NCBI RefSeq assembly: GCF_003387615.1
Contig: NZ_QUNS01000001.1
Coordinates: 288,241 to 352,240 of the forward strand
Origin: Tenacibaculum gallaicum
Lineage (GTDB): Bacteria; Bacteroidota; Bacteroidia; Flavobacteriales; Flavobacteriaceae
Direction of reading: 5' to 3'
DNA: 64,000 bases
Below, in pieces: positions 24,868 to 36,183 of the stretch. Under the pieces are notes generated by a model. That model searched no databases, had not been told where the DNA came from, and saw nothing but the letters and a program-made list of their open reading frames with translations. Numbering within the stretch: the first letter of the stretch is position 1; every line of letters starts with the position of its first letter. The translations under genes were made by a program, and so were the position numbers.

Positions 24868-27252
24868 TTAAGATCCACACATTAAACAATCATCTGGGCC
24901 TGCTTCTTTAGAAGCTTCAACCATGGCCTTAAATTCTTCTGGGCTCATTGGTTTTTCCTCTTCTTTCTTTTCTATATTTAATGTGAATTGCTTCGCGTTT
25001 ACTGCAGATTTTGTACGTAAGTAGTACATTCCTGTTTTTAATCCAGATTTCCAAGCATAGAAATGCATAGAGGTTAGCTTTGCATAATCAGGATCTTGCA
25101 TGAATAAGTTCAACGATTGAGATTGATCGATAAAATATCCTCTATGGCGCGCCATATCAATAATATCTTTCATACTCATCTCCCAAACAGTTCTATATAA
25201 ATCTTTTAACTCTTGTGGAATAGCTTCAATATGTTGGATAGATCCATTGGCACGCATAATATCTTCTTTCATATTATTATCCCATAAATCTAACTCAACT
25301 AAATCTTCTAGTAAGTGCTTATTCACTACAATAAACTCTCCTGATAATACTCTACGTGTGTAGATATTAGAAGTATATGGTTCAAAAGCTTCATTGTTTC
25401 CTAAAATTTGAGATGTAGATGCTGTAGGCATTGGTGCTACTAACAATGAATTACGAACTCCGTGTTTTTTTACCTCTTTACGTAACTTCGCCCAATCCCA
25501 ACGACCGCTTAATTCTTCATCTTTAATTCCCCACATATTGTGTTGAAATTCTCCTTGTGACATTGGTGATCCTTCGTAAGTTGAATAGGCTCCTTTGTTT
25601 TTTGCTACTTCCATCGATGAGGTTACTGAAGCAAAATATAAGGTTTCAAAGATTTCTTGATTTAACTTCTTCGCTTCTTCTGAAGTGAATGGTAAACGCA
25701 ACATAATAAAAGCATCTGCTAATCCTTGAATCCCTAATCCTACTGGACGGTGACGATAGTTAGAGTTTTCTGCTTCTTTTACAGGGTAATAGTTACGATC
25801 AATTACCGTATCTAAGTTTCTGATAACCTTTTTAGTTACTTTAAATAACTTTTTGTGGTCAAAAAACTTATTTCCATTTTCATCTTCAGCAACAAACATT
25901 GGTATTGCAATAGAAGCTAGGTTACATACTGCTACTTCATCATCAGCAGTATACTCCATAATCTCAGTACATAAGTTTGAAGAACGGATTGTTCCTAAAT
26001 TCTTTTGATTTGACTTACGGTTTGCTGCATCTTTATATAACATGTACGGAGTACCTGTTTCTATTTGTGATTCTAAGATTTTCTCCCATAAATCACGTGC
26101 TTTAATGGTTTTTCTTCCTTTACCAGCTGCTTCGTAACTTGTATACAAACGCTCAAATTCTTCACCATACGTGTCATATAAATGAGGACACTCGTGTGGA
26201 CACATTAACGTCCAGTCAGCATCTTCTTGTACACGTTTCATAAATAAATCTGAAATCCACATAGCATAGAATAAATCACGTGCACGCATTTCTTCTTTAC
26301 CATGGTTTTTCTTTAAGTCCAAGAAATCATAAATATCAGCATGCCAAGGCTCTAAATACATTGCGAAAGAACCTTTACGTTTTCCTCCTCCTTGATCTAC
26401 ATAACGTGCTGTATCGTTAAATACACGTAGCATTGGTACAATTCCGTTTGAAGTTCCGTTAGTACCTGCAATATAACTTCCTGTAGCACGGATATTATGA
26501 ATAGATAAACCTATACCTCCTGCTGATTGTGAAATTTTTGCTGTTTGCTTTAAGGTATCGTAAATTCCATCAATACTATCATCCTGCATTTGTAGTAAGA
26601 AACAAGATGACATTTGTGGTTTTGGTGTACCTGAGTTGAATAACGTTGGTGTTGCATGAGTAAAGTATTTTTTACTCATTAATTCGTATGTAGCAATTGC
26701 TTCGTCGATATCTTCTTTATGAATCCCTATAGCAACACGCATTAACATTTGTTGTGGTCGCTCAACAATGTTTCCGTTTAGCTTTAATAAATAAGATCTT
26801 TCTAATGTTTTAAAACCAAAATAATCGTAGTTAAAATCACGACTATAAATAATTGTCGAATCTAACTTATCAGCGTTATCCATAATAATTTTATACACAT
26901 CATCTGATAATAAAGGAGCTTTATTTTCTGTACGTGGATTGATGTATTCGTATAAATCGGTCATTGTATCCGAAAACGATTTTTTGGTGTTCTTATGTAA
27001 GTTAGATACGGCAATTCTCGCTGCTAATTTCGCATAATCAGGATGTGCAGTTGTCATTGTAGCAGCAATTTCTGCCGCTAAATTATCTAATTCAGAAGTA
27101 GTTACCCCATCATACAGCCCTTCAATAACACGCATTGCTACTTTTACTGGATCAACAATCTTGTTTAATCCATAACACATTTTTCTAACCCTTGCTGTGA
27201 TTTTATCGAACATCACAGGCTCTTTTCTGCCGTCTCTTTTTACTACATACAT
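24868..27252 (-). CDS. nrdA: Class Ia ribonucleoside-diphosphate reductase, alpha subunit
   Basis: 794 residues from ATG 27252 ([17 protein letters not shown], the usual ATP-cone start); an in-frame ATG at 27309 would add 19 poorly conserved residues. The ATP-cone covers 1-95. The barrel contains the active-site set SSCFLLQM, the [20 protein letters not shown] region and [19 protein letters not shown]. The C-terminal CLMCGS supplies the redox-active Cys pair that takes electrons from thioredoxin. Reduces ribonucleoside diphosphates for DNA synthesis together with NrdB encoded just upstream. A thioredoxin gene lies in the same group. Confidence 0.95.
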   Translation of the reverse strand: MYVVKRDGRKEPVMFDKITARVRKMCYGLNKIVDPVKVAMRVIEGLYDGVTTSELDNLAAEIAATMTTAHPDYAKLAARIAVSNLHKNTKKSFSDTMTDLYEYINPRTENKAPLLSDDVYKIIMDNADKLDSTIIYSRDFNYDYFGFKTLERSYLLKLNGNIVERPQQMLMRVAIGIHKEDIDEAIATYELMSKKYFTHATPTLFNSGTPKPQMSSCFLLQMQDDSIDGIYDTLKQTAKISQSAGGIGLSIHNIRATGSYIAGTNGTSNGIVPMLRVFNDTARYVDQGGGKRKGSFAMYLEPWHADIYDFLDLKKNHGKEEMRARDLFYAMWISDLFMKRVQEDADWTLMCPHECPHLYDTYGEEFERLYTSYEAAGKGRKTIKARDLWEKILESQIETGTPYMLYKDAANRKSNQKNLGTIRSSNLCTEIMEYTADDEVAVCNLASIAIPMFVAEDENGNKFFDHKKLFKVTKKVIRNLDTVIDRNYYPVKEAENSNYRHRPVGLGIQGLADAFIMLRLPFTSEEAKKLNQEIFETLYFASVTSSMEVAKNKGAYSTYEGSPMSQGEFQHNMWGIKDEELSGRWDWAKLRKEVKKHGVRNSLLVAPMPTASTSQILGNNEAFEPYTSNIYTRRVLSGEFIVVNKHLLEDLVELDLWDNNMKEDIMRANGSIQHIEAIPQELKDLYRTVWEMSMKDIIDMARHRGYFIDQSQSLNLFMQDPDYAKLTSMHFYAWKSGLKTGMYYLRTKSAVNAKQFTLNIEKKEEEKPMSPEEFKAMVEASKEAGPDDCLMCGS

Positions 27253-27424
27253 ATTGATATTGGTTTTTTGGTTAATAGCGTCGTCAAAACATAGTTGTTT
27301 AGACAACATGTAAAATGTTAATACTAGTTTGTTTCTTTTTGAAACGATTATAACGCTAAAGCACTAGAAAAAGTGCTCTAGCTGAGTAATACTGCATGTA
27401 GGGGAAATAGCAGTTTATTGGTTC

Positions 27425-28396
27425 CTAAAAATCTGCATCAAAGCTGATGCTTCCTGTACCACCAGATTTTACTCCGGCTTTTTGGTACTCTGATACTCTT
27501 TTTTCAAAAAAGTTAGTTTTCCCTTCCAATGAAATCATTTCCATAAAATCAAATGGATTGGTAGACTCATACTCTTTTTCACATCCGAATTCTAAAAGTA
27601 GTCTATCGGTAACATACTCTAAATATTGTGTCATTAACGTAGCATTCATACCTATTAAACTCACAGGTAAAGATTCGGTAATAAACTCTCTTTCAATATT
27701 TAAAGCAGAAATAATAATTTCTTTAATTCTTTCTTTTGGCACTTTATTTACTAAGTGATTGTTGTGTAAGTGTACAGCAAAATCACAGTGCATACCCTCA
27801 TCACGAGAAATTAACTCGTTTGAGAATGTTAATCCAGGTAATAATCCACGCTTCTTTAACCAAAAAATTGAACAAAACGATCCTGAAAAGAAAATTCCTT
27901 CAACTGCTGCAAAAGCAATTAAACGCTCAGCAAACGAATCAGATTCTATCCACTTTAATGCCCAATCTGCTTTCTTTTTTATGGCAGGAAAAACATCAAT
28001 TGCTTTAAACAACTTGTCTTTCTCTTCTTCATCCTTAATATACGTGTCAATTAATAATGAATACGTTTCAGAATGAATATTCTCCATCATGATTTGAAAA
28101 CCATAAAAGAATTTTGCTTCTGAATATTGAACTTCATTTACAAAGTTTTCCGCTAAGTTTTCGTTTACAATTCCATCAGATGCCGCAAAAAATGCTAAAA
28201 CATGCTTAATAAAGTAACGTTCATCGTCTGTTAATTTAGAATTCCAATCCGTTAAGTCTGAATGTAAGTCAATTTCTTCTGCAGTCCAAAAACATGCTTG
28301 TTGCTTTTTATACCATTCCCATAAGTCGTTATGTTGAATTGGAAAAATTACAAATCTGTCTTTATTTTCTTGTAAAATTGGTTCAATCGATGCCAT
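27425..28396 (-). CDS. nrdB: Class Ia ribonucleoside-diphosphate reductase, beta subunit
   Basis: 323 residues. Di-iron ligand motifs are visible in [20 protein letters not shown] and later [15 protein letters not shown]. The C-terminal tail ([11 protein letters not shown]) binds the alpha subunit. It carries the tyrosyl-radical type cofactor and starts catalysis in NrdA. Its stop is about 170 bases before the nrdA start, and both lie on the same strand. Confidence 0.95.
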   Translation of the reverse strand: MASIEPILQENKDRFVIFPIQHNDLWEWYKKQQACFWTAEEIDLHSDLTDWNSKLTDDERYFIKHVLAFFAASDGIVNENLAENFVNEVQYSEAKFFYGFQIMMENIHSETYSLLIDTYIKDEEEKDKLFKAIDVFPAIKKKADWALKWIESDSFAERLIAFAAVEGIFFSGSFCSIFWLKKRGLLPGLTFSNELISRDEGMHCDFAVHLHNNHLVNKVPKERIKEIIISALNIEREFITESLPVSLIGMNATLMTQYLEYVTDRLLLEFGCEKEYESTNPFDFMEMISLEGKTNFFEKRVSEYQKAGVKSGGTGSISFDADF

Positions 28397-28701
28397 GCTT
28401 TTTAAGCTCTTTTTAGTGTGTTATTTTTTATTCCCTGAGATAGAAACAAAGATTGGAAAAATTGCTAAATTCTGAAAGCTATACTTATTCACAAATCCCT
28501 TGAAGTTTTTAACAAATTACTTTTCCTTCTTCAATTTACAACATTTTTATGTTTTTACAAAAACTTTAAAATCAATACTTTAAAATTTAAAAAAACGCTT
28601 GATAAGTGATACTCACTGAGTTTCTTATTTTGTGTTTTTACATAAAAAAAGTGACACAAAATGTGTCACTTTTTAAACTCTTATATTCTTCTTTTTTAAG
28701 G
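28397..28701. other. AT-rich intergenic region upstream of nrdB
   Basis: 305 bases. The only structure I see is the terminator of the thioredoxin gene at 28647-28674 (AGTGACACA/TGTGTCACT stem followed by T run). I looked for an NrdR-type box and found none. The nrdB promoter should lie here but I cannot place it with confidence. Confidence 0.6.
28647..28674. terminator. Terminator of the thioredoxin gene
   Basis: Stem GTGACACA/TGTGTCAC with flanking A and T runs, about 28 bases after the stop of the minus-strand thioredoxin gene. Confidence 0.8.
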
Positions 28702-29061
28702 TTATTTTTCAACCTTTAAAACGTCTTCAATTATTTGTTCAATTTGTTTTTTTGGTAACGCTCCATGAGCCATTTGAGGATCCTCGTTAGCAGGACAAAA
28801 TAACATAGAAGGAATGCTTCTTATTCCAAAAGCAGCAGATAATTCTTGTTCTGCTTCTGTATCAATTTTATAAATATTAATTTTTCCTTCGTACTCTGCA
28901 CTTAATTCTTCTAAAACAGGAGCAAGTGCTTTACATGGTCCGCACCAATCAGCATAAAAATCAATTACAGCAGGTAGTCCTCCTTCAAATTTCCACTCTT
29001 TGTTTTCTTCATAGTTAAAAACCTTTTTTAAAAAAGCTTCTTTGTTTAAATTTTCAGTCAT
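28702..29061 (-). CDS. Thioredoxin
   Basis: 119 residues, single thioredoxin fold with the WCGPCK active site (Cys40, Cys43), VIDFYADWC before it and the cis-proline loop IRSIPSMLF. No signal peptide, so cytosolic. Likely reductant of the ribonucleotide reductase encoded downstream and of other proteins. The N-terminal extension of about 25 residues is slightly longer than in E. coli TrxA. Confidence 0.92.
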   Translation of the reverse strand: MTENLNKEAFLKKVFNYEENKEWKFEGGLPAVIDFYADWCGPCKALAPVLEELSAEYEGKINIYKIDTEAEQELSAAFGIRSIPSMLFCPANEDPQMAHGALPKKQIEQIIEDVLKVEK

Positions 29062-29205
29062 GTTTATTTCAATATTGTAGTTAGGTAAAGGTAGTCGTTT
29101 TTATTTCAATAGGTTTACACGGCTGTTTTTGTTAAAATCGTCTTAAAATCAATAGCTATGATTGTTTTTCTTCTAACTTTGGTCAAATTAACCAATTTTT
29201 TAATC

Positions 29206-31365
29206 ATGAGAAAAATCCTTCTTCCCATTATTTGTGCAGGAACAATTTTAGTTTCTTGTAAAGAAGAAAAGCAACCTAAAAACAATATTAGTGTGAACTA
29301 TCCAGAAACAGCTAAAAAACCTGTTGTAGATGAATATTTTGATACTAAAGTAACCGATAACTATCGTTGGTTAGAAGACGATAGAAGTGACGAAACTGAA
29401 GCTTGGGTAAAAGCAGAAAATGAAGTTACTTTCGATTACTTAGACAAAATTCCATATCGCGAGCAATTAAAAAACCGTTTATCTGAGTTATGGAACTACG
29501 AAAAAGTAGGGACTCCATTTAAAGAAGGTGATTATACTTATTTTTATAAAAACAACGGACTACAAAACCAATATGTTTTATATAGAAAAGATAAAGATGG
29601 TAAAGAAGAGGTTTTCTTAGACCCTAACACTTTTGCTGAAGATGGAACAACATCATTAGGTTCTGTAAGTTTTACCAAAGATGGAAAAACTGTAGCCTAC
29701 GCAATTTCTGAAGGAGGTAGTGATTGGAGAAAGGTTATTGTTATGGACGCAGAGACTAAACAAATCAAAGAAGATACTTTAGTAGATGTAAAGTTTTCTG
29801 GAATTGCTTGGAAAGGAAACGAAGGTTTTTACTACTCTAGTTATGATAAACCTAAAGGAAGTGAATTATCTGCAAAAACAGATCAACACAAACTATACTT
29901 TCATAAATTAGGAACCCCACAAAGTTCTGATGAGGTTATTTTTGGGGCTACTCCAGAAGAAAAACACCGTTATGTTGGTGGATATTTAACTGAGGATAAT
30001 AAATACTTATTAGTATCTGCTTCTACCTCAACTTCTGGAAACAAGTTATTCATTAAAGATTTAACCAGTTCAAACAGTAAATTAACTCCTATCATTGACA
30101 ATTTTGATAGCGATACTGGTGTAATTGATAGCAAAGGAAGTAAACTATACTTAGTAACCAACTTAAATGCACCTAACAAAAAAATTGTTACCGTAGATGC
30201 TTCAAACCCTACACCAGAAAACTGGGTAGATTTTATTCCTGAAACAGAAAATGTACTATCTCCTTCAACAGGAGCTGGATATTTCTTTGCAAAGTATATG
30301 GTAGATGCTGTTTCAAAAGTAGTACAATATGATTTCGACGGAAAACTAATCCGTGAAGTAAAATTACCAGGAGTGGGAACTGCTGGTGGTTTCGGTGGAA
30401 AAACTGACGCTAAAGAATTATATTTCTCTTTTACCAACTACAACACCCCAGGTTCTTCATACAAGTTCAATCCAGAAGATGGAACCTATGAATTATACTG
30501 GAAACCTGCTATTTCATTCAACTCAGATAATTATGAAAGCAAGCAAGTATTTTACACTTCAAAAGACGGAACGAAAGTTCCTATGATTATCACTTATAAA
30601 AAAGGTTTAGAATTAAACGGTAAAAATCCAACTATTTTATATGGTTACGGAGGATTCAATGTAAGTTTAACACCTAGCTTTAGTATTGCAAATGCAGTTT
30701 GGATGGAACAAGGTGGTGTGTATGCTGTACCAAACCTACGTGGTGGTGGTGAATATGGTAAAAAATGGCACAATGCAGGTACACAATTAAAAAAACAAAA
30801 TGTATTTGACGATTTTATTGCTGCTGCTGAATACTTAATCAAAGAAAACTATACTTCATCTGATTATTTAGCAATTAGAGGAGGCTCTAACGGAGGTTTA
30901 TTAGTAGGCGCTGCGATGACGCAACGTCCTGATTTAATGAAAGTAGCTTTACCTGCGGTAGGAGTACTAGATATGTTACGTTATCACACATTTACAGCAG
31001 GAGCTGGTTGGGCTTATGACTATGGAACTTCTGAGCAAAGCAAAGAAATGTTTGAATATTTAAAAGGATATTCACCTGTACATAACGTGAAAGAAAATAC
31101 TCAGTATCCAGCAACCATGATAACAACTGGAGATCATGATGATCGTGTAGTACCAGCGCACAGTTTTAAGTTTGCTGCTGAATTACAAGACAAGCAACAA
31201 GGAAACAATCCTATTTTAATTAGAATTGAAACCAATGCTGGTCACGGAGCAGGAACTCCTGTAGCAAAAACTATTGAACAATACTCTGATATTTTTGGTT
31301 TCACCTTGTTTAATATGGGGTTTGAATCGTTACCTAATGCACCAAAATCTAAAATAAAAAGTTAA
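29206..31365 (+). CDS. Prolyl oligopeptidase family lipoprotein (S9A)
   Basis: 719 residues from ATG 29206, where a lipoprotein signal ([18 protein letters not shown]) begins; the longer reading from 29158 would bury it. The N-terminal [20 protein letters not shown] and DNYRWLEDD are typical, and a seven-bladed propeller covers about 90-440. The catalytic domain has GGSNGG with Ser561, the Asp of [12 protein letters not shown], and His in NAGHGAGTP. Cleaves short peptides after proline, probably in the periplasm. Confidence 0.93.
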   Translation: MRKILLPIICAGTILVSCKEEKQPKNNISVNYPETAKKPVVDEYFDTKVTDNYRWLEDDRSDETEAWVKAENEVTFDYLDKIPYREQLKNRLSELWNYEKVGTPFKEGDYTYFYKNNGLQNQYVLYRKDKDGKEEVFLDPNTFAEDGTTSLGSVSFTKDGKTVAYAISEGGSDWRKVIVMDAETKQIKEDTLVDVKFSGIAWKGNEGFYYSSYDKPKGSELSAKTDQHKLYFHKLGTPQSSDEVIFGATPEEKHRYVGGYLTEDNKYLLVSASTSTSGNKLFIKDLTSSNSKLTPIIDNFDSDTGVIDSKGSKLYLVTNLNAPNKKIVTVDASNPTPENWVDFIPETENVLSPSTGAGYFFAKYMVDAVSKVVQYDFDGKLIREVKLPGVGTAGGFGGKTDAKELYFSFTNYNTPGSSYKFNPEDGTYELYWKPAISFNSDNYESKQVFYTSKDGTKVPMIITYKKGLELNGKNPTILYGYGGFNVSLTPSFSIANAVWMEQGGVYAVPNLRGGGEYGKKWHNAGTQLKKQNVFDDFIAAAEYLIKENYTSSDYLAIRGGSNGGLLVGAAMTQRPDLMKVALPAVGVLDMLRYHTFTAGAGWAYDYGTSEQSKEMFEYLKGYSPVHNVKENTQYPATMITTGDHDDRVVPAHSFKFAAELQDKQQGNNPILIRIETNAGHGAGTPVAKTIEQYSDIFGFTLFNMGFESLPNAPKSKIKS

Positions 31366-31413
31366 AAACTGTAACAATTTTATAAAAATACACTCTTATT
31401 TAGAGTAAATTTA

Positions 31414-31445
31414 CTACCTCGAGGCAAAATCCTCGAGGTAGTTTG
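31414..31445 (+). terminator. Terminator after the prolyl oligopeptidase gene
   Basis: Stem CTACCTCGAGG (31414-31424) / CCTCGAGGTAG (31431-31441) with a short T run. Confidence 0.75.
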
Positions 31446-31478
31446 TTAAAATTAAGATTCATTCAAAAAACATTAAAA

Positions 31479-33581
31479 ATGAAAACCATTCAAAAAATGC
31501 TGTTTACTACTGCAGTTGCTTCTTTAGGGGTTATTGCATGTAAAACAGACAAAAAGCCTGAAGAGAAAGTACAGGCAATTGTTTTAGAAAACATGGATAC
31601 CTCGGTTAAACCAACCGATGATTTCTTTAGATATGTTAACGGTTCTTGGATTGACAATACCGAAATTCCTGCAGATGAAACTTCTTGGGGAGGGTTTAAT
31701 CAATTAAGAAAAACTACTACCAAAGATGTATTAGCTATCTTAAACAAAGCTATTGAAGAAGGTAACTTCCCAAAAGTAAAAGATGCTGAAGGAAAAGAGA
31801 TAGATTCTGACCAAGAAAAAGCGGTAAACTACTACGAAACCATTATGGATACCGTAGCTAGAAACAATGCTGGTAAAGCTCCAGTACAACCTTTTCTTGA
31901 AAAAATTGAAGAAATTAAAGACTTAAACGACGTACAAACATTCATTACCAACATGGCTCCTTATGGGGGTGCTGGTTTTTATGGTTTTGGTGTGTTTAAC
32001 GACCTTAAGAACAGTAGTATGAATGCTGGTTACATGGGAGCTGGTGGACTTGGTTTATCAAGAGATTACTATGTAGATGAAAAGGTAAAAGACAAACTTG
32101 AAAAATATGAAGTATTTGTAGCTAAAATGTTACAAGAGTTTGGTGATGATGAGGCTACAGCTAAAGAAAATGCAGCTACTATAGTTGCTTTCGAAAAAAG
32201 TTTAGCAGAGCCTAGAATGACTAAAGAAGAACGTAGAGATACACGTAAAATTTACAACCCAATGACCATTGCTGAATTAACTGAGTTAGCTCCAGTAATC
32301 GATTGGGAAGCTCATTTAAAAGGAATTGGTGTTGATCTTGAAGGGTTAGATGGTGCTAAAGGTCTTGAAAAGATTATTGTTACAGATCCAGGTTACTTCA
32401 AAGCAATGAATGATGTTCTTAAGAATAGTCCTATTGAAACGGTTAAATTATCATTACGTTGGAACGCTATTAACAACTCATTAGGTTTATTATCTACCGA
32501 TTTAGAAACTGCAAACTGGGAATTTTACAGCAAAGAAATGCGTGGTGCTAAACAACAACGCCCAAGAAACGAGCGTGCTTTAGCAAACTTAAATGGAGCT
32601 ATTGGTGAGGCTTTAGGTAAATTATATGTAGATGAAAAGTTTCCACCTGAAGCGAAGCAAAAAGCTAAGGAAATGATTGACAACGTAATGTTAGGTTTCG
32701 AAAAACGTATTGCGCAATTACCATGGATGAGTGAAGAAACAAAAGAAAAAGCTTTAGAAAAATTACACAAATTAACTGTTAAGATTGCATACCCTGATAA
32801 ATGGAAAGACTACTCTGCTTTACTTGTTAAAGGATTAGATGAAGGTGGTACATATTTTGACAATGCTGTAAACGTTCGTAAGTGGAACTTTGAAAAAGAT
32901 ATGGCTAAGTTAGGTAAAGAAGTGGATAGAACTGAATGGGGAATGTCTCCTCAAACAGTAAACGCTTACTTTAACCCTGTAAACAATGAAATCGTATTCC
33001 CAGCAGCAATTTTACAACCTCCTTTCTATAACTACAAAGCTGATGAAGCTGTAAATTATGGAGGAATTGGAGCTGTTATTGGTCATGAAATCTCTCATAG
33101 TTTTGATGATTCTGGTGCTCGTTTTGATGGTGATGGAAACCTTAAAAACTGGTGGACAGAAGAGGATTCTGAAAAATTTAAAATAGCAGGTGCTAAATTA
33201 ATAAAACAATACAGTGATATTATTGCTATTGATAGCATGCATTTAAATGGAGAATATACTTTAGGAGAAAATATTGGTGATTTAGGGGGTGTACAAGCTG
33301 CCTATGAAGGATTACAGGTTTTCTTAGGAAAAAATGGTCGTCCAGAAAAAATTGATGGATATACACCTGAACAACGTTTCTTCCTTTCTTGGGGAACTAT
33401 TTGGAGAACAAAAATGCGTGATGAAGCTCTTAAAAACTTGATTATGACAAATACACATGCTCCAGGGCAATACAGAGCCTATATGCCTCTTAAAAACGTA
33501 GATGCTTTCTATGAAGCATTTGATGTTAAAGAAGGAGATAAAATGTATTTAAAACCAGAAGATCGTGTAAGAATTTGGTAA
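31479..33581 (+). CDS. M13 family metallopeptidase (neprilysin-like) lipoprotein
   Basis: 700 residues from ATG 31479; a TTG at 31443 is less likely, since the lipoprotein signal (MKTIQKMLFTTAVASLGVIAC) starts here. Zinc site VIGHEISHSFDDSGARFD with His536, Glu537 and His540; the third ligand Glu is in GENIGDLGGVQAA. NAYFNPVNNEIVFPAAILQP is the M13 substrate-binding text. Expected to degrade peptides in the periplasm or at the surface, like the peptidase gene before it. Confidence 0.94.
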   Translation: MKTIQKMLFTTAVASLGVIACKTDKKPEEKVQAIVLENMDTSVKPTDDFFRYVNGSWIDNTEIPADETSWGGFNQLRKTTTKDVLAILNKAIEEGNFPKVKDAEGKEIDSDQEKAVNYYETIMDTVARNNAGKAPVQPFLEKIEEIKDLNDVQTFITNMAPYGGAGFYGFGVFNDLKNSSMNAGYMGAGGLGLSRDYYVDEKVKDKLEKYEVFVAKMLQEFGDDEATAKENAATIVAFEKSLAEPRMTKEERRDTRKIYNPMTIAELTELAPVIDWEAHLKGIGVDLEGLDGAKGLEKIIVTDPGYFKAMNDVLKNSPIETVKLSLRWNAINNSLGLLSTDLETANWEFYSKEMRGAKQQRPRNERALANLNGAIGEALGKLYVDEKFPPEAKQKAKEMIDNVMLGFEKRIAQLPWMSEETKEKALEKLHKLTVKIAYPDKWKDYSALLVKGLDEGGTYFDNAVNVRKWNFEKDMAKLGKEVDRTEWGMSPQTVNAYFNPVNNEIVFPAAILQPPFYNYKADEAVNYGGIGAVIGHEISHSFDDSGARFDGDGNLKNWWTEEDSEKFKIAGAKLIKQYSDIIAIDSMHLNGEYTLGENIGDLGGVQAAYEGLQVFLGKNGRPEKIDGYTPEQRFFLSWGTIWRTKMRDEALKNLIMTNTHAPGQYRAYMPLKNVDAFYEAFDVKEGDKMYLKPEDRVRIW

Positions 33582-33606
33582 ATTCAATAAAAAAATAAGT
33601 ACCTTT

Positions 33607-33636
33607 AAACCAGTGTATAAGCACTGGTTTTTTTAT
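33607..33636 (+). terminator. Terminator after the M13 peptidase gene
   Basis: Stem AAACCAGTG (33607-33615) / CACTGGTTT (33622-33630) followed by T run. Confidence 0.85.
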
Positions 33637-33709
33637 TTTAAAAAATTAATAATAGAGTATTGTATATTTCAAAAAATAGTAAGTAATTCGCTCACCTTAA
33701 TTTTAAAAA

Positions 33710-34123
33710 ATGAGACTAATTGGAAGGGTTGAAAAAATATCCTTTTTAAACTGGGAAATAGAAGATTTGCCCGTAAAGATTGATACAGGAGCTTATACTT
33801 CTGCGATACACTGCAAACATATTGAAGAAAAAGACGGTGTATTAGAGTTTATACTATTATGTCCTAAGACAGAAAGATATAATAATAAATTGCTCCAAAC
33901 AACAAAATATAAAGTTAAAAGCATAAGAAGCTCAAATGGAAAAAAACAAAAAAGGTATGTTGTTTCCACCTCCGCTATTTTTTATGGAAAAAAATATAAA
34001 ATAAAGCTATCGCTATCAGATAGAGGTAAAATGAATTATCCAGTATTAATTGGTAGAAAATTTTTAAACAAAAAATTTATTGTGGACGTTTCACAAAAAA
34101 ACATCACATCAAAAGAAATATAA
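33710..34123 (+). CDS. RimK-associated aspartyl-protease-like protein (PF05618)
   Basis: 137 residues. VKIDTGAYTSAIH (about 23-35) holds the Asp-Thr-Gly of a retropepsin-like fold, and YPVLIGRKFLNKKFIVDV is the matching C-terminal strand. The family is annotated as an ATP-dependent zinc protease or RimB-like and is often encoded beside RimK. Three bases separate its stop from the rimK start, so the two are co-transcribed. It may trim or process the glutamate tails that RimK adds; that role is inferred from family pairing. Confidence 0.85.
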   Translation: MRLIGRVEKISFLNWEIEDLPVKIDTGAYTSAIHCKHIEEKDGVLEFILLCPKTERYNNKLLQTTKYKVKSIRSSNGKKQKRYVVSTSAIFYGKKYKIKLSLSDRGKMNYPVLIGRKFLNKKFIVDVSQKNITSKEI

Positions 34124-34126
34124 AAA

Positions 34127-34999
34127 ATGAAAATTGTTGTTCTTTCTAGAAACCCTAAATTATATTCAACTAAACGCTTAGTAGAAGCGGGCGAAAAAAG
34201 AGGGCATGAAATGGTCGTATTAGACCATACTAAATGTGACCTTATTATTGAAAAAAAGAAGCCTGCTATAGTGTACAATCATGAACTTATAACTGATGTT
34301 GATGCTATTATACCACGTATTGGTGCTTCAGTTACTTTTTATGGTACTGCTGTAGTACGTCAATTCGAAATGATGAAGGTGTTTTCTGCTGTAGAATCTC
34401 AGGCTTTAGTACGATCTAGAGATAAACTGAGCAGTTTACAGGTGCTTTCAAGAGCAAATTTAGGGCTACCAAAAACCGTTTTTACCAATTACTCTAAAGA
34501 TACTTCTGAAATCATCAAAAAAGTAGGAGGAGCTCCTTTAATTGTTAAACTTTTAGAAGGAACACAAGGTTTAGGTGTTGTGTTAGCAGAAACCAAAAAA
34601 GCTGCAGAATCTGTTATAGAAGCTTTTAACGGCTTACAAGCTCGTGTAATTGTTCAAGAATATATTAAAGAAGCTAAAGGAGCAGATATTCGTGTTTTTG
34701 TTGTGGATGGTGTTGTTGTTGGAGCTATGAAGCGTCAAGGAAAGGAAGGAGAGTTCAGATCAAACTTACATAGAGGAGGAACTTCAGAAATTATAGAGTT
34801 AACTGATGAAGAAGAAAACGCTGCTTTAAAAGCTGTAAAAGCAATGAAATTAGGTATTGCTGGTGTAGATATGTTACAGTCAGATAGAGGTCCGTTAATT
34901 TTAGAAGTCAATTCTTCTCCTGGTTTAGAAGGTATAGAAAAAGCTACAGAAAAAGATGTAGCAAAAAGCATTATACGTTACGTAGAAAGAAGCGCTTAA
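34127..34999 (+). CDS. rimK: RimK-type glutamate ligase (ATP-grasp)
   Basis: 290 residues. N-terminal domain [20 protein letters not shown] to [11 protein letters not shown], then an ATP-grasp fold: [15 protein letters not shown] (about 144-158), [20 protein letters not shown], and the metal-binding [15 protein letters not shown] near the C-terminus. RimK adds glutamate residues to ribosomal protein S6; relatives ligate amino acids to other targets. Length and text fit RimK proper. A strong terminator follows at 35004. Confidence 0.93.
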   Translation: MKIVVLSRNPKLYSTKRLVEAGEKRGHEMVVLDHTKCDLIIEKKKPAIVYNHELITDVDAIIPRIGASVTFYGTAVVRQFEMMKVFSAVESQALVRSRDKLSSLQVLSRANLGLPKTVFTNYSKDTSEIIKKVGGAPLIVKLLEGTQGLGVVLAETKKAAESVIEAFNGLQARVIVQEYIKEAKGADIRVFVVDGVVVGAMKRQGKEGEFRSNLHRGGTSEIIELTDEEENAALKAVKAMKLGIAGVDMLQSDRGPLILEVNSSPGLEGIEKATEKDVAKSIIRYVERSA

Positions 35000-35003
35000 A
35001 AAC

Positions 35004-35033
35004 AAAACCGATACAGAGAGTATCGGTTTTTTG
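35004..35033 (+). terminator. Terminator after rimK
   Basis: Perfect 11-base-pair stem AAAACCGATAC/GTATCGGTTTT (35004-35014, 35020-35030) with T run. Confidence 0.85.
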
Positions 35034-35062
35034 TTTATAACTAAACAATTACTTTTGTAGCT

Positions 35063-35998
35063 ATGCTACAAGTAAACAATATTTCATTCACTTATCCGTC
35101 AAAAGAAAAAACTTTAGAAAACATCCAATTTACACTTCAAAAAGGAGAGCATCTCTGTGTAATGGGTGAAAGCGGTTGTGGGAAATCTACCCTTTTAAAA
35201 ATTGTATATGGATTACTCGATGTTGATCATGGAAGTTTACACTGGAACGATACACAAATATTAGGGCCTGAACATTACCTTGTTCCTGGTATGGAGTTTT
35301 TTAAATACGTAGCGCAAGATTTCGATCTAATGCCTTTTACCTCGGTAAGCGAAAACATTAAGAAATTTTTATCTAGATTTTACCCAAAAGAAGCAGAAAA
35401 CAGAACTCAAGAATTACTTGAAGTTATTGAAATGACTGAATTGGCTAACGAAAAAGTTAAAAACTTAAGTGGCGGACAGCAACAACGAGTAGCCATAGCA
35501 AGGGCTCTTGCAAAAGAACCTAAATTATTATTGTTAGATGAACCTTTTAGTCAAATAGACAACTTTAAAAAAAACTCTTTAAGAAGACGGTTATTTGCTT
35601 ATTTAAAAAAGAAAAGCATTGCCTGCATTGTTGCAACACACGACGGAAATGATGCACTTTCTTTTGCTGATACTATGATGGTAATTCGCAACCATCAAAT
35701 CATTGCATACAACAGTCCATCAAACCTATACAAACATCCTAATGAAAAATATATTGCATCATTATTTGATGATGTAAATGAACTTACTATTAACAAGCAA
35801 ACACTACTGCTATACCCAAATTTACTTGAGATTACTCAAGAGTCATCAAAATTAAAAGGAACTGTACTAAAATCTTATTTTAAAGGAGGATATTGGCTAA
35901 TTGAAGTTGCTTATAATAACCAATCAATTTTTATAAATCACTTTGAGAGTATTGAGTATAAAAAAAGAATCTCTTTTAAGTTAAAAGAGATTCTTTAA
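35063..35998 (+). CDS. ABC transporter ATP-binding protein
   Basis: 311 residues. Walker A GESGCGKST (35-43), Q-loop AQDFDLMPF, signature LSGGQQQRVAIARAL, Walker B LLLLDEPF and the switch His in VATHDGNDAL. The C-terminal 80 residues form an extra domain, as in CysA/PotA-type importer ATPases. No permease or binding protein gene is adjacent, so its partner must be encoded elsewhere. A TACTTTTG -7-like box lies just before the ATG. Confidence 0.88.
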   Translation: MLQVNNISFTYPSKEKTLENIQFTLQKGEHLCVMGESGCGKSTLLKIVYGLLDVDHGSLHWNDTQILGPEHYLVPGMEFFKYVAQDFDLMPFTSVSENIKKFLSRFYPKEAENRTQELLEVIEMTELANEKVKNLSGGQQQRVAIARALAKEPKLLLLDEPFSQIDNFKKNSLRRRLFAYLKKKSIACIVATHDGNDALSFADTMMVIRNHQIIAYNSPSNLYKHPNEKYIASLFDDVNELTINKQTLLLYPNLLEITQESSKLKGTVLKSYFKGGYWLIEVAYNNQSIFINHFESIEYKKRISFKLKEIL

Positions 35999-36183
35999 AC
36001 CAATAATAACTATCTCAATAATTATTACTCAACTATCTTAAAATAAATTGCTTAAAAAAAATACACCCTTACCGTCTAAACACCAAAAGATAAAAGTGTA
36101 TTATAGCTTCTTTTTCTGTTCTGGTTATAACAACCTTTCCTGCATTTAGAACAAGTAGTTTTTATTTTACCCTACCTTATGCT

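Noticed and set aside
28397-28701. NrdR box upstream of nrdB
   Set aside because: I searched by eye for an ACAC-n-TATAT type palindrome and found none.
36002-36183. Small Cys-rich peptide on the minus strand (text KTTCSKCRKG)
   Set aside because: Only about 30 codons, no start codon or ribosome site, and the frame breaks quickly; insufficient support.
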